DNA from: Aradus depressus
Taxonomy: Eukaryota > Arthropoda > Insecta > Hemiptera > Aradidae
Length of the DNA: 64,000 nucleotides
Assembly: GCA_963662175.1 (NCBI GenBank)
Contig: OY759218.1
Span: 13,792,480-13,856,479 of the forward strand
Direction: 5' to 3'
Shown: piece after piece, positions 50,001 to 60,560 of the stretch
Position numbering within the stretch: position 1 is the first letter of the stretch
Layout: each line of letters begins with the position of its first letter
Translations under genes and position numbers: made by a program
Notes under the pieces: generated by a model
The model's input: the letters and a program-made list of their open reading frames with translations, nothing else
Databases searched by the model: none
What the model was told of the DNA's origin: nothing

Positions 50001-50560
50001 TTTTATTTTGTACATACTTTTCTTTATTTTGTTTTATGATTTCTTTATGTATTTAACTTTTTACACATTTATTTAATTTAGTTATTTTGTAATTATTATT
50101 TTGTTTATATGTATTAATCTGTATACACTTTGTATTATTATTCTTGTTTTCCTTATTATTATTTTATTTTTTCTTATTTTGTGTATATTGCCATTTATTA
50201 TTTTGTATATGTATATATATTTATTTTTTTTGTACTCACTTTCATCAAATTTACTTATGGTACTATTTTAACTGGTTTTTAAAAGATATTAATAACTAAA
50301 TAAATTAATACAATTATTATTATATCTAAAAATATTAGGAATTAAATAAATATGTTCAAAAATATATACATAATAAATAAAAATAAAATAAAATAGCTTT
50401 ATTATTGACATTTTTTTTAGAACAAAAGCCTCTCCTTTTGGAGGTTTTGAGTCTACTGCTCTTTCAACAGAAAAAATCAGAAAAGAATTTTACGATTGTT
50501 CCTAAATTAAATTAAATTATTTCCTAAGTAAAACTCTTACTTCTTGATTAAAAATAAAAA
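50001..50560. repeat. Direct duplicate of the 49.73-kb T-rich segment; otherwise unassigned
   Basis: 50086-50255 repeats 49733-49900 in direct orientation (TAGTTATTTTGTAATTATTA, ATATTGCCATTTATTATTTT, TTTTGTACTCACTTT). The remainder is AT-rich. Confidence 0.7.
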
Positions 50561-50569
50561 TAAAAAAAA

Positions 50570-50705
50570 AGTAAAAATGAGCGTTATTTCTTAAATAGTA
50601 CTGTAACACATTTGTTCCAACTTTCTCTGTTCCTGGCCACTGTGCACCATCCTATTCCAAACTATTCTCTCCACTATCTCGTCCCTCCACTGCAGTCCAC
50701 TTATA
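50570..50705 (-). pseudogene. LINE ORF2 C-terminal scrap
   Basis: Minus strand: LQWRDEIVERIVWNRM then, after a frameshift, TVARNRESWNKCVTVLFKK and a stop. The A-R-[DN]-R-x-x-W motif near the C-terminus is typical of RTE- and L1-type LINEs, which end with a W-x-x-x-A-x-[DN]-R-x-x-W segment. About 35 residues survive. Confidence 0.6.
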
Positions 50706-50859
50706 ATACATAATAAATATACTAAAAAAAAAAAAAAAGAAAAATAGTTCCTTTAAAAGCACATTAAAATTAATCAAATCTAATAATATAAAAATAAAAT
50801 TCTAATTCTTCAAATAACAGTTATTTATCTAAAACAGTAATTAGAAAATGTAATATTGA
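50706..50859. other. Short unassigned interval
   Basis: A-rich. Confidence 0.3.
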
Positions 50860-51185
50860 AATGTGAGTGAACCTTCACATCTTCTTCTTCCTACGATTTG
50901 CTGTCTAGATGTCGATATATTCATTCCATTGGCAATTATTAACGTTTTGGTGTTAAGATTCCCTCTTTCTTTTCGGTCATTTTGGCTGAAAATCAGTGTC
51001 TTACACCGAAGGGGGTGTCTGAATCAAATAAAGGATTTCGTGTTGAAGAATACACACAGGTTTTTGTTATGTTTGAATTCAAAGGTTTGAGAAACATGAA
51101 ATTCCTATAAAAACTCAAAACTCAAAATCGAATTTTTGACCAAATACCTAATCTTTTCCTATATCACGTATATAGTTAGTGAAGA
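50860..51185 (-). repeat. Rep-A, decayed
   Basis: TCGATATATTCATTCCATTG, GCAATTATTAACGTTTTGGT, TTTCGGTCATTTTGGCTGAA, AAATCAGTGTC, AAACATGAAATTCC. Confidence 0.7.
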
Positions 51186-51319
51186 AAGAATCGAGTGACT
51201 TAGAGCGGAAGGTTTGTCCAAAACTTGCTTCGTAATTTTTTCCTAATTTGGAATTTATCTATCTGTTTATATTTTGAACATCAATATATCCTACCCCATA
51301 CATATTATCTTATTCTTCA
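51186..51319. other. Short unassigned interval
   Basis: Nothing recognised before the LINE. Confidence 0.3.
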
Positions 51320-52145
51320 GTTATACTTAACGGATAGGTATTTCGCCGTCCGTCAGGGCTCAGCTATTTCCTCCTGCCACCCCATACTGGCCGGCGTGTC
51401 TCAGGGCTCAATATTAGCCCCCCTATTATACTCCATGTACACCTTCGTCTTACCCACCGACCCTCTAACATTAACAGCCATATACGCAGATGACACCGCC
51501 ATTCTAGCCTCTCACACAGATCCTCACACCACTTCACTCATACTACAGCAACACCTCAACAAAATTGAAGTTTGGAGTAAATCTTGAAAAATTAAATTTA
51601 ACACCACAAAATGTCAACACGTAACATTCGCTCTCCGCCGTGGTGACTGCCCCCCAGTATTCCTTGAAAACCAGCCATTACCTCATACCTCGTCCGTAAA
51701 ATATTTAGGATTAACCCTCGATAGGAGGCTGACTTGGAACCTCACACTCGGACGACACGACTCACACTAGACCGGCGACTTAGACTATTGTACAGTATTT
51801 TGAATAGGCGTTCTAAATTATCTACTCGACAAAAACTTAATTGTTATACCTATTTTCTCCGACCTCTCTGGACCTATGGCTTACAAATATATGGTACAGC
51901 CTAGACTTCGAACATCAAAAGAATACAGGTATTTCAATCCAAGACTCTCCGACTAATCACGCAATGCCCACCATACGTTAGCAACAAGACTTTACACCGC
52001 AATTTGAACATCACACCCATAGACTTAAACATTTATACCAACGTTTCTACACCAAAATTTACTTACACACCAATCCGGAAATTCGCAAAATCTTAAGTAC
52101 AAATTTACCCCACAATCCCCCAAGAAGATTAAAGAGAGTTTAGCA
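51320..52145 (+). pseudogene. Jockey reverse transcriptase fragment
   Basis: Frame open at 51321-51584: LTDRYFAVRQGSAISSCHPI, LAGVSQGSILAPLLYSMYT (RT block with the G-V-x-Q-G-S-x-L-x-P motif), then TAIYADDTAILASHT (the catalytic Y-A-D-D), then an LILQQHLNKIEVWSKS helix and a stop. After the stop the same order continues through KIKFNTTKCQHVTFALRR, PLPHTSSVKYLGLTLDRRLT and, with frameshifts, PPRRLKRV at about 52120-52140. Family function is target-primed reverse transcription. The stop after WSKS and later shifts make this copy inactive. Confidence 0.9.
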
Positions 52146-52345
52146 GAGATCTCCTGGTATGAAGTGATGTCATGAGGGTTCACCGCTGGGTGTATTTCCT
52201 CTCTCAAGCCTTTCATGTCATATTTATTTTTAATATTTTATTTTATTTTTATTATTTTTGTCTAGTACCTACATGTCAGCCCAGCCGCTGGTTGTGCATT
52301 TTTTACATAGTTGTCGCTTTAAATAAATAAAAACAAACAAAACAA
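51320..52345 (+). mobile_element. Jockey-type LINE, 3' 1 kb with catalytic RT motif
   Basis: A 5'-truncated copy holding the RT palm, thumb and connector, the 3' UTR (CATGAGGGTTCACCGCTGG, CAGCCCAGCCGCTGGTTGTG) and an AATAAATAAAAAC-type tail near 52325-52350. The same 3' UTR is found inverted at 21.4-21.6 kb. Confidence 0.9.
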
Positions 52346-52357
52346 TATTATTAAAAA

Positions 52358-52720
52358 TATAAATATTTTCCACAATACTAGTCATGATAACGATACCAGG
52401 TAGAAGAAGAATTTCGAATAATTAAACATTGGTCCTCTCTTCTTGAAAGAAGTATAACTCATAAAGGAATCAAGTTCTTTAATGCCCTTCCCCATTTCTT
52501 GATAGAAATAGATACAGTAAAACTAATTTAATGAAAAAAAAAAAAAAAAAAAACTTATCAAAGTAGCGTTTTGTACCTATATAAAAGGTTTAATTCAACT
52601 TTGCTTTCATCTTTATTTTCTTGGCAGAAGTCTTCCTCCATTATCCTACAAGTTCTATCGTAATTACTTTTGCTTGATCTTTTCATTATTATCATAAATT
52701 TTATTAGTTATTGACTATTC
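52358..52720 (+). pseudogene. LINE post-RT segment and 3' UTR start
   Basis: TTCCACAATACTAGTCATGA, TTTCGAATAATTAAACATTG, CATAAAGGAATCAAGTTCTT and CTTCCCCATTTCTTG match the coding remnant at 37.05-37.2 kb. An A20 run at 52528-52550 and GTCTTCCTCC follow. The known 3' terminus of the family is not reached. Confidence 0.75.
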
Positions 52721-52827
52721 CCTTTACTGTTATTTGTTCTTTTAACGGAATTTAAATATAGAATATATTTAATAGTATTGTATTTATTAATATTAGGAAT
52801 TTTATACTCATTTATCTTCTGTTATTT

Positions 52828-53449
52828 GTCACCATATATATATATATATATATATAAAATATGCATATACCCTATCCTGCCCCTAATTCCCTGACACTGT
52901 CACCAACCTATAGTTAGGGGAATATTTATGTATAACATAAGATATAATGATGTATGTATATAATGTTATACAATAATGATGTATCTATATAATGTTAAAA
53001 TTGTGTGGAACCACATGGGCTCAAATAAGAGGCTTGTAGTCGAAGTCATATCTGGGATAAAAAAAATATCTATTGGGAAAACCGAAATAGATTTCCTAGG
53101 ACATTTGATCCCTCAGGGATCAATTAAGATAAACCCGAAACGGATAGCCGCTATCTATGATATTCCGCGACCCCAAACGCCGAAGCAAGTCGCGTCGTTT
53201 CTAGGGGCAATCAATTTCTTTTCTAAGTTTATCCCAGATATGACTTCGACTACAAGCCTCTTATTTGAGCCCATGTGGTTCCACACAATTTTAACATTAT
53301 ATAGATACATCATTATTGTATAACATTATATACATACATCATTATATCTTATGTTATACATAAATATTCCCCTAACTATAGGTTGGTGACAGTGTCAGGG
53401 AATTAGGGGCAGAATAGGGTATATGTATATTATATATATACATGGTGAC
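52828..53449. repeat. Large foldback: ~225-bp arms enclosing Gypsy coding sequence
   Basis: Arms 52828-53061 and 53228-53449 are inverted copies with few mismatches, mainly in AT microsatellite length. The 166-base loop (53062-53227) plus the inner part of the right arm encodes Ty3/Gypsy pol. The inner edge of each arm is itself coding (rc of the left arm reads the same FIPDMTS end), so the break occurred within the pol gene. Outer parts contain CCTGACACTGTCACC and CCTATAGTTAGGGG. Confidence 0.9.
53060..53275 (+). pseudogene. Ty3/Gypsy-type RT-RNase H connector
   Basis: Plus frame reads a KTEIDFLGHLIPQG block, KINPKRIAAIYDIPRPQTPK and QVASFLGAINFFSKFIPDM. This is the conserved F-L-G-[HY]-x-[IV]-S-x-x-G-I..P-x-K-x-x-A-I-x-x-x-P-x-P-x-x-x-K-x-[IV]-x-S-F-L-G-x-x-N-[YF]-[YF]-x-x-F-I-P segment of Gypsy-type pol. 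Only about 65 residues survive, with no catalytic residues. The 115-codon ORF extends into the inverted arms on both sides, and that extension is not real protein. Confidence 0.85.
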
Positions 53450-53654
53450 ATCATTATATCTTATGTTATACATAAATATTCCCCTAACTATAGGTTGGTG
53501 ACAGTGTCAGGGAATTAGGGGCAGGATAGGGTATATGTATATTATAATATACATGGTATACATATGTATATATTATATACATGGTGACATCATTATATCT
53601 TATGTTATACATAAATATTCCCCTAACTATAGGTTGGTGACAGTGTCAAGGAAA
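53450..53654. repeat. Two further direct copies of the foldback's outer segment
   Basis: GTGACATCATTATATCTTAT, ATTCCCCTAACTATAGGTTG and GACAGTGTCAGGG recur at 53445-53550 and 53584-53650 after the arm. Together with the right arm there are three tandem direct copies at about 110-135-bp spacing, the last truncated by Rep-A. Confidence 0.85.
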
Positions 53655-53960
53655 ATGTTTTACATTCCCAGCTATACGAAGTTATGTAACTGGTTAGAAA
53701 TTCGAAGTTGTTTTCAACGGAATATCATGTTTTCCGAACCCCTGATTCCAAAAATGAAAAAAAAAGTCTGTCTGTGAATACGATAACTCTCGATAGAATG
53801 AATGTATTGAAACGAAATGAGGATTGAGAAGTCACAATGTAAATCAACTATAGAATCTTAATCAAAACGGTCGATCGGTTTTGGGGGACCAGCTAAAACT
53901 TAATTAATTCGTGCTGATGGAATACATTGCCGGTGATTCACCGACCACTTTTTATATTCT
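53655..53960 (+). repeat. Rep-A
   Basis: CCCAGCTATACGAAGTTATG, GAAGTTGTTTTCAACGGAAT, CGATAACTCTCGATAGAATG, CAAAACGGTCGATCGGTTTT, TAATTAATTCGTGCTG, GTGATTCACCGACC. Middle modules are deleted. Confidence 0.85.
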
Positions 53961-54835
53961 ATTTAATATCCTGTGATAAAGAAAATGATGTAAAATAAAA
54001 ATGAAAATAATTGAAATAATAAAATAAACAAATAATAAATATTACCACATTTCCTGTAGACATTATAGCTGGTCTTCTACTAAATTTTGATTTCTACAGT
54101 AATTTCCGAAAAAGGGCTCTAAAAAAATATCAAATGTTCAAGGCAATTTTTAACAAAGTGCACATATTTAAAAAAAATGTCAATTAATAATTATTTCATT
54201 TGAATTTCTTCTAAATATAATAATGAGATGCCATATTGTTTTTCTAAATTTGAAAAAATGTTCAATCCAATCCAAAGGTATAAATGATCTTACTGGGTTC
54301 GCAGGGAAATTGAATAGATTAGAATAAGAGAACAAATATTTGGGTTTATTTACCTAAACCTACATTATAAATAAAATCAAAATATCAATATGAAATAAAA
54401 AATCAAATTACAATAAAAATCTTACAAACTAATTTCTACATCTACTTTAGTCTCTTTTCTTTTTTATATTGTGACCAATCTTTAATTCAATGTGATTTTA
54501 GGCATACAAACATATTAATAAATAAAAGTACTCCACTGTTCTTTTCAATCCTACATGATAGGAGACTGTCCACCTCCACATCTCTCCTTAACTGTTTCTT
54601 TCCATTAGAACAGCTGACCGTCGTCCTTTGTTCTCCATTCATTGGTTGTTCATATTTCTTTTTAAAACAAAATGCGACCAGTCCATTTTTGTATATTATT
54701 CACTAATTAAGTTACTTCATTCCTAACAGCTGTTGTATACAAATAATAATAATTGATTTTATAATATTTAAATAATCTTAATGTGTATATGATCACAATC
54801 TGTTGATGTATATCATTTTATGTACACAATTGTAT
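53961..54835 (-). repeat. Rep-C, near full length
   Basis: Minus-strand order as in the 61.1-62.0 kb copy: CACATTAAGATTATTT, CAGCTGTTAGGAATGAAGTA, GGACTGGTCGCATTTTG, AACCAATGAATGGAGAAC, ACGGTCAGCTGTT, ACCCAGTAAGATCATTTATA, CTTTGGATTGG, GCCCTTTTTCGGAAATTACT, ACAGGAAATGTGGTAAT. Roughly 870 bases, no ORF of note. Confidence 0.8.
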
Positions 54836-55164
54836 GACATATCCAATTTTATGTTCTAACGGAAATAAATATTATTATTTAAAAAATGTACTGAGTATGA
54901 GGCGTAAATTACCGGTCAGGTCATGTTAATTTTCAATTACAGTAATTTTACATTACTACCCAGGACAGGAGGCGAGGGCAGAGTGCAGCATGAAGGCTGT
55001 TCAGCAAACGACCTGCCTTCTGAATAGTTTAGCACGGAAAATACTAAAGTATTCATCAGACGTGGAGCGTGTCCAGCCCTCCTTCGGACGACTTCCAACT
55101 CTTCCAGACCGTATTGATGTCCTCCAAGGAGTTACTACTTTCAGTTTCTTTTTTTTTTTTTTTA
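54836..55164. other. LINE 3' tail scrap (54840-54882) and unassigned DNA
   Basis: ATGTTCTAACGGAAATAAAT with ATTATT is the LINE 3' terminus. 54960-55130 is GC-richer (CAGGACAGGAGGCGAGGGCA) but unrecognised. Confidence 0.45.
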
Positions 55165-55262
55165 CTTCCCCAGATACAGTATAGGGGATGTTACGTAATT
55201 GGTCAAAAAATTCAGTGTTGAGTTTTCAACGGAATTTCCAAAAATCACAAAACAATATTTCC
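55165..55262 (+). repeat. Rep-A terminal fragment
   Basis: TTACTTCCCCAGATACAGTA, TGTTACGTAATTGGTC, AGTGTTGAGTTTTCAACGGA. Confidence 0.75.
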
Positions 55263-55284
55263 AGAATCTCTGTACAGTACTGTA

Positions 55285-55900
55285 CAATAATAATGATAAT
55301 AATAATAATAATAATAAGTTTATTTCCGTTAAACCAATACATGGTAATAGGATACCTCAAAAGAATTTATACAATAAGATAGCTTATAAATTAGATTTAT
55401 AACTACTTGAGTCTAATACACCTATGATTAGTAGTAATAACAAAACTATTAAAAAAAGTAAAATGAAATTAATAAAAACTGAACAAATAAATACTTAAAA
55501 ATATATGAGTACATAAACGAAATTAATATATGATACGTTTATAATAAGTAGACACATTTTTCAATTTAATAAAAATTAAGATAACTATTTTTCAAAAAAA
55601 AACCTTCGGAAGTGTTTTTATCCCAACGATGTTTCGGGACGTTCTTCGTTAATTTTTTTATTGTATTTACGTTCTTCGTTAATTTTTTTATTATTTGACT
55701 TCAAGAAGTGGGGAAGGGCATTAAATAAATTAATTCCTCTATGAGTTATATTTTTTTCAAAAAGAGAAGAGCAATGTTTAGTTATTCGAAAGTCTTCTTT
55801 CTTCCTGGTATCGTAATCGTGATTAGTATTGTTGAGAGGAAAAATATTTTCATTTTTCCTAATAACCATTATTGTTTCAAATATAAACAGCGATGGCAAA
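55285..55900 (-). mobile_element. LINE 3' end with post-RT coding remnant
   Basis: Minus strand: coding MVIRKNENIFPLNN, DYDTRKKEDFRITKHC, THRGINLFNALPHFL (55870-55695). An internal deletion joined to a duplicated GTTCTTCGTTAATTTTTTTA follows, then CGTCCCGAAACATCGTTGG, CACTTCCGAAGG and the 3' UTR. It ends AACGGAAATAAACTTATTAT with (ATT)n at 55290-55316. Confidence 0.85.
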
Positions 55901-56194
55901 GGCAGGATTTTAAGTTGTTTAAATATTTCTCTGCAGCTTGTTCATAAAATTCATCACAATTAATTACAACTTTCATCAGTAATTAATTGTTACGTAATAA
56001 CTCCCGATTGAATGAATATTGTTATGTGGATTATTAAACAGGCTTCAAGTAGCGAAACCCTTTATCCGAATTCCTTCAATAATGATTGACATGGTACCCT
56101 CATACACGACTAGAACGATAGGAGCTGAACAAACTGAACATTTACAGGACAATAATACCTATATGAACCTAAACACTCGAATTATGGGGTTGTG
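55901..56194. other. Unassigned
   Basis: No recognised motif; a 62-codon ORF at 56019-56207 is not family-like. Confidence 0.3.
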
Positions 56195-56970
56195 CCAAGT
56201 CATCTAACAACATGAAGCGTATCCACTCTTTTCCAATCTATGTTTCCAATCTTCCCTCCATAAAAAAAAAGAAAAAGAATGGAAATCCCTTATGTTATTG
56301 ACCTCATCAAATCCCGCTTCTTCAAATTCCACTTTAACCTTTCTTGTCATGTCAATTCAGCTGCTCGACTTTTCATTTTTATTTATTTTTTTTGACAGAG
56401 TTCCTCCATAGATATCCTCCTGTATGGTCTGTCGAATCTAAATTTTAACAATTTTTTTTATTTATTTATATACTAATTTATTTTTATTGTTTTTCTCTTT
56501 ATGAATTTTTATCAGCATTTTCTTTCTTTCTTTTACATTTTATAATTGTTTTTGGTATTTTGTTATCTTTCTCTTTTCTATATGTTTCACATTGTGATCT
56601 GAGGAAGGGACGAGAGAACGTCCCGAAATGTCGTCGTGAAAAAAACACTTCCGGAAAAGTTGTCAAAAATTATTATCTTAATTTCAATTAAATTAAAAAA
56701 TATATCTACTCTATTTATTATATACTTTATTTATCTACTGTATAATATTATTATTTTTGTAGTCATATTTTCAAGAAATTTTTTTATTTCATTTATTAAT
56801 TTCTTTTTACTTTTAAGTAGTATTGTTATTACTAACCACAAATATGTCAGACTGTAAGAGTTAATTTCTGTTCAAGTATGTAAATTATAAGCTATCTTAA
56901 TGTAAACATTCTTATGACGTCTCCTTTTACCATGTTATGTTTTAACGGAAATAAATATTATTATTATTGT
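56195..56970 (+). mobile_element. LINE 3' end (Jockey-like coding scrap plus shared 3' UTR)
   Basis: Plus strand near 56280-56370: EIPYVIDLIKSRFFKFHFNL followed by SCHVNSAARL. This corresponds to the [IL]-P-x-[VI]-x-x-x-I-K-x-R-[YF]-x-K-F-H block of Jockey ORF2. The 3' UTR has GAGTTCCTCCATAG and the hairpin CUGAGGAA - GGGACG AGAGAA CGUCCC - GAAA at 56599-56628. It ends in AACGGAAATAAATATTATTA. Confidence 0.8.
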
Positions 56971-57114
56971 CACCCCATTCCCACCCAGGTAATCCCCCCG
57001 AAGAGTGTGGCGGCGCTTAACCAGTTCTCCCCTCACGTAATCCTCTCACCTTCAGCTCTCCTTTCTTTGTTCGTCTGCCTCCACTGCTGGACATTGCACT
57101 GGCGAGGCGGAAGG
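56971..57114. other. Unassigned GC-richer interval
   Basis: A G13 run at 57118-57130 follows. Nothing recognised. Confidence 0.3.
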
Positions 57115-57117
57115 CAG

Positions 57118-57560
57118 GGGGGGGGGGGGGATAAGACACCTATTGATTTTCAACCAAATCGGTAAAATTAGTTTCAGAGGGAGAGTGAAAACGTAGTTAA
57201 TTAATTTGCGCTGGGGAAGTTTTGGTTCTCAAATAGAAAGGGGAGATTAGAGAAGAGCTTAACTCCAAAACCATAGTAACTGGAGGCAGAGATCGATATG
57301 AAATTTCATATGTAGAACGTTCTAAGAGCCACTTTTTGAAAAAGTAAGATTTCACCGGAACATTGTTCTAGGAGCCACTCTACATCACTATAAACCGAAG
57401 AAAAAATTAAAGAAAAATTCATCGGTGATTCACTGGCTATGTACTTCCCCAACACAAATAAATCAACGAGGTATTTGCTCTCCCTCTATCACCAATCGAC
57501 CGTTTTAGCGAAAAATTAATATGTGACTTATGTAAGTTATCAATGTTCATACAATGCAAC
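57118..57560. repeat. Rep-A, two pieces
   Basis: 57135-57230 (CACCTATTGATTTTCAACCA, GAGAGTGAAAACGTAGTTAA, GCTGGGGAAG) in plus orientation. 57420-57530 (TCGGTGATTCACTGGCTATG, CTCTCCCTCTATCACC, ATCGACCGTTTTAGC) in minus orientation. Confidence 0.75.
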
Positions 57561-57564
57561 TTGG

Positions 57565-57920
57565 TGACCACTTTACTTTGGGCTCTCCACACATTTTATA
57601 ACATACCGCTTCTGTTTATGACCTAATCAAAAATCTTTTCAAATAAAAGTTGTGAAGAAAACTAAAAGACACATTTTGTATTCAATAAGGTTTTTACACA
57701 GATCGTTCGGTTTTCGAGATACCTGTCGAAAACCGTCTCGAAATGTAGTTTTGAAACACATATATTTAGACGTTTCCTTGATTTGCCCGAAAACGGTTAA
57801 TCCTATCGAAAAATTAATTCTTACTAAAAATGTTTTCTTATAAAATTTCCAATCGCCAGCAGTCCTTAGATTTGAGTTGGGACCAATAAGAAGAAGGTTA
57901 CAGATCTCCAAAAATGTACA
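57565..57920 (+). repeat. Rep-B
   Basis: ATGACCTAATCAAAAATCTT, AAAACTAAAAGACACATTTT, CGAAAACGGTTAATCCTATC, TAAAATTTCCAATCGCC, CCTTAGATTTGAGTTGGGAC. Confidence 0.75.
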
Positions 57921-58517
57921 ATTAATGTCCGTAGAAAATGTCTCGAAGTAATGTTTAAATTGTAACGCATTTTACGAATTTTAAAATATATTTTTAATAA
58001 AAAGGTTAAAAAACAAAATATAATATATAAAATATAGGATTACGCTGTGCAATGAAACAAAGAAAATCACATACCCAGTAATGCCAGTATGAAATGAAAT
58101 TGAGAGGTGGGATAGTGATCTGTATAAAAGTGGTATTAGAAAATTCTGTTTGAGTAGAATTTTTGATATGCTCAAATTTGAAAGAATAAACATGTTTTTT
58201 TAGGTTATTTGGCTATATCTCTTGAAGAAGAAATTTGCAAACCTATGTTCATATGAAGTTTTTTTTATTTTCTTCTCTACATAATCCCGAAATTTTACCA
58301 TTTAAACGTTGAATCATGCTCTATATAAACTGAAAGTTGAACAGCCACGATATTAGAGGAGTATGTTCCATTTTAGGATGCAATCGATAATATATTATAT
58401 TTCAAAGTCAATTGTCAGAAAAATACAAAATCACTTTGTGTGAAGTTGTAATAAATAAAGGAACAAAGCAAATGGCCCGTTAGAAAAACAAACAAACAAT
58501 AGTCAATACGTTTGTTT
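57921..58517. other. No recognisable feature
   Basis: 58070-58130 resembles 24530-24600 and 32050-32090 (CCCAGTAATGCCAGTATGAA, TGAGAG), so a further low-copy repeat passes here. No coding motif. Confidence 0.45.
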
Positions 58518-58622
58518 GTTTACGACTCATGCCTACACGGGTAATATTGCCTACTACCAGAGTGCTCTTTCGTCGCACAGGTGGACATGAACCCGACTCT
58601 ACTGTGGAAGTCCTACATCCTT
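58518..58622 (-). mobile_element. SINE1 3' half
   Basis: TACGACTCATGCC, ATTGCCTACTACCAGAGTGC, GTGGACATGAACCCGACTCT, ACTGTGGAAGTCCTA. The Tigger element follows 22 bases on. Confidence 0.8.
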
Positions 58623-58644
58623 CCTAATCTGGATAATGATAATA

Positions 58645-59142
58645 CAGTAGAGCGTCGGAAATCCGGACGTCAAAAATCCGGATCGGCATTCCAGACAGCT
58701 ATGAACTGGTTAGAGAGGCAACCTGAGGGGACGGCGACACAACTCGTACTTCTTAAAAGACTGAGATACATGGCTGCAAAGAAACATACGTCAATTCTTG
58801 TACAAAAAACAATTAAGGACTTTTTTACCCAGCAAGTTTCCATTAATTATTGTAGATTCTTGTTTGTTTTTTTTTCTAAAAAGTATTGTAGAGTTACTAA
58901 TCTAAATTAGATAATGTACATGTTCTTATTCAATATACTTTATTAAAATATTTTGTGTACTGTATTTTTCGAACCCTTCAGCCTCTATTTTGAAATACAG
59001 TAGACTCACGAGCGTCATGTATCCTCTAGTCGATAGATATACTTATGTATACAGTTATTGAAAGCAAATTTGAAAATCCGGACAATTCAGTAATCCGGAT
59101 GGGTCCCGGTCCCGATCGATCCGGATTAACGACGCTCCACTG
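58645..59142 (+). mobile_element. Tigger/pogo-type element, 498 bp, TA TSD
   Basis: Ends CAGTAGAGCGTCGG and GACGCTCCACTG are inverted repeats flanked by TA at 58643-58644 and 59143-59144. Subterminal AATCCGGA words occur on both sides, as in Tigger elements. A C-terminal transposase piece remains, so this is an internal-deletion derivative. Confidence 0.93.
58687..58910 (+). pseudogene. Tigger/pogo transposase C-terminus
   Basis: The open frame ends at TAG 58908. It contains FQTAMNWLERQPEGTATQLV then LLKRLRYMAAKKHTSILVQK and TIKDFF. Tigger/Jerky/CENP-B-like transposases end with an A-[LM]-x-W-x-E x Q..T x [AE] x [LV]..[LM]-x-x-[IL]-R..A-x-x-[KR]..[QK]-x-x-[IL]-x-x-[FY]-F segment, which this matches. 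The two helix-turn-helix DNA-binding domains and the DDE core are deleted. Residues before about 58700 come from the terminal repeat. Confidence 0.8.
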
Positions 59143-59144
59143 TA

Positions 59145-59765
59145 TTTATTTCCGTTCAACAATAACATGGTAATAGGATACGTCATAAAAAAGTATAGAT
59201 TAAGATAGCTTATAAATTAGATACATTAGCTAAATACTCTTAAGTCGGACACATGTATATTTTTAATAATAACAATTCTGGTAAAAAATATAAATAAATA
59301 AACACTTGAGTTTGATGAGTACAAAATTAATAATGCTAATAAATGTAACGAATTCATTTTTCGCGATGTCTGTCGATATAGTGGAAAGCTAATATAATAA
59401 ATAGAAACTGTACATATACAATATAAAATAACTTTTATATTGTATAATTCTTCAGAAATATAGACATAAAGTGTACCGTCAACTTACGCCATCGTCGGCA
59501 CAAAGTTCAAAAATTAACTTACGCACACTTTATGTATATATTTTTGTTGAATTAGAAAATACAAAAGTTAAACAAGTTCTTTGTTTTTATTTGTATATTA
59601 TACTTATAAATACAGTAGAAATAGTTTTTAATTTAATTTTATGATAAATATTTTTTATAATTATTCAGGAGGTGTTTATTTTCCGACGATATTTCGAAAC
59701 GGTCTTCCTTAGGTCACAATGTGTGAAATGTAGAAATGAGAGAGGAAAAAAAAAATTAAACAAAT
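59145..59765 (-). mobile_element. LINE 3' UTR, interrupted
   Basis: Minus strand: 59745-59660 has CATTGTGACCTAAGGAAGAC and CGAAATATCGTCGGAAAATA; 59330-59150 has TAAGATAGC.., TATCCTATTACCATGTTATT and GTTGAACGGAAATAAATA. Between them (about 59345-59655) lies an AT-rich insert with an inverted repeat, CATAAAGTGTACCGTCAACT against TAACTTACGCACACTTTATG, around GCCATCGTCGGC. This looks like a decayed foldback element of the FB type. Confidence 0.65.
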
Positions 59766-59769
59766 TATA

Positions 59770-59885
59770 ATAAAATGGTGGGGTAGGGTCTCTAATGAGT
59801 CTCCGAAGGACGGTATGCTCACGTTTTTTTTTATCTTCCAAATGAAAAAAAAAAACTCGAAGGGCCTCTGTTGCGAGTCAATACA
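59770..59885 (-). mobile_element. SINE1 fragment
   Basis: GGGGTAGGGTCTCTAATGAG, TCTCCGAAGGACGGTATGCT, ATCTTCCAAATGAAAA, GGGCCTCTGTTGCG. Middle part only. Confidence 0.65.
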
Positions 59886-60189
59886 TGAAATTTATTAGTG
59901 GATATCTGACAAGAAAATATTTGAATAGTGGCATGTGTTATTCAATTAAATTGAAATCGGATATGAAATATGTCTGAAATAACTGTATACATACAAACAA
60001 AGGCACTGTTCACATGATGTCGAAATTTTAATATTTCTTTGTATGATATACAAAGAACATATTATGTTACTGCCCTTTTACAGAATCCAGGCAGAAATCC
60101 TACGTAAAATTTGGCATATGCATATGGCATTTCACATGTAGAACCAGGACAGTGATTTCGAATTTGGTATCCTATCCGGTAAAAATATT
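59886..60189. other. Unassigned
   Basis: TGGCATATGGCATTTCACATGTAGAA at about 60115-60142 resembles the Helitron module word TTTCACATGTAGTAT, so a decayed module may be present. Confidence 0.35.
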
Positions 60190-60560
60190 GTGATGTAAAA
60201 CTTTTACACGCATAAAAATTATTAATATATTATAAAAGCAATTATTATTATTTGTTTTAAAACAGCTGTTAGGAGTGAAGTAAATTAAATAGTGAATATA
60301 TACAAAGATGGACTAGTCGCATTTTGTTTTAAAACGAAATGTGAACAACCAATGAATGAAGAACAAACTACATCGATCAGCTGTTTTAAATAGTGTGAAA
60401 CAGTCCAAGTTGTGTTGTGGAAGTGGACAGTCTAGAGAGAGAGAGTTGTTTAGGGTTAAGGTGTAGTGAACCTGAGGGGAGATAAAGGTGTAATCTGAGT
60501 GAGAGGAGATGTAGAAGTGAAAATTATAACATTGAAATTACGTAGAAGAGAAAATATACT
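60190..60560 (+). repeat. Rep-C, 5' part
   Basis: TTGTGATGTAAAACTTTTAC, AACAGCTGTTAGGAGTGAAG, GATGGACTAGTCGCATTTTG, AACCAATGAATGAAGAAC, GTGGAAGTGGACAGTCTAGA, GGGTTAAGGTGTAGTGAACC. A direct copy follows at 61.13 kb. Confidence 0.8.

Noticed and set aside
52976..53323. An intact 115-residue Gypsy protein
   Set aside because: Only the middle ~65 residues match pol; the ends are inverted-arm sequence.
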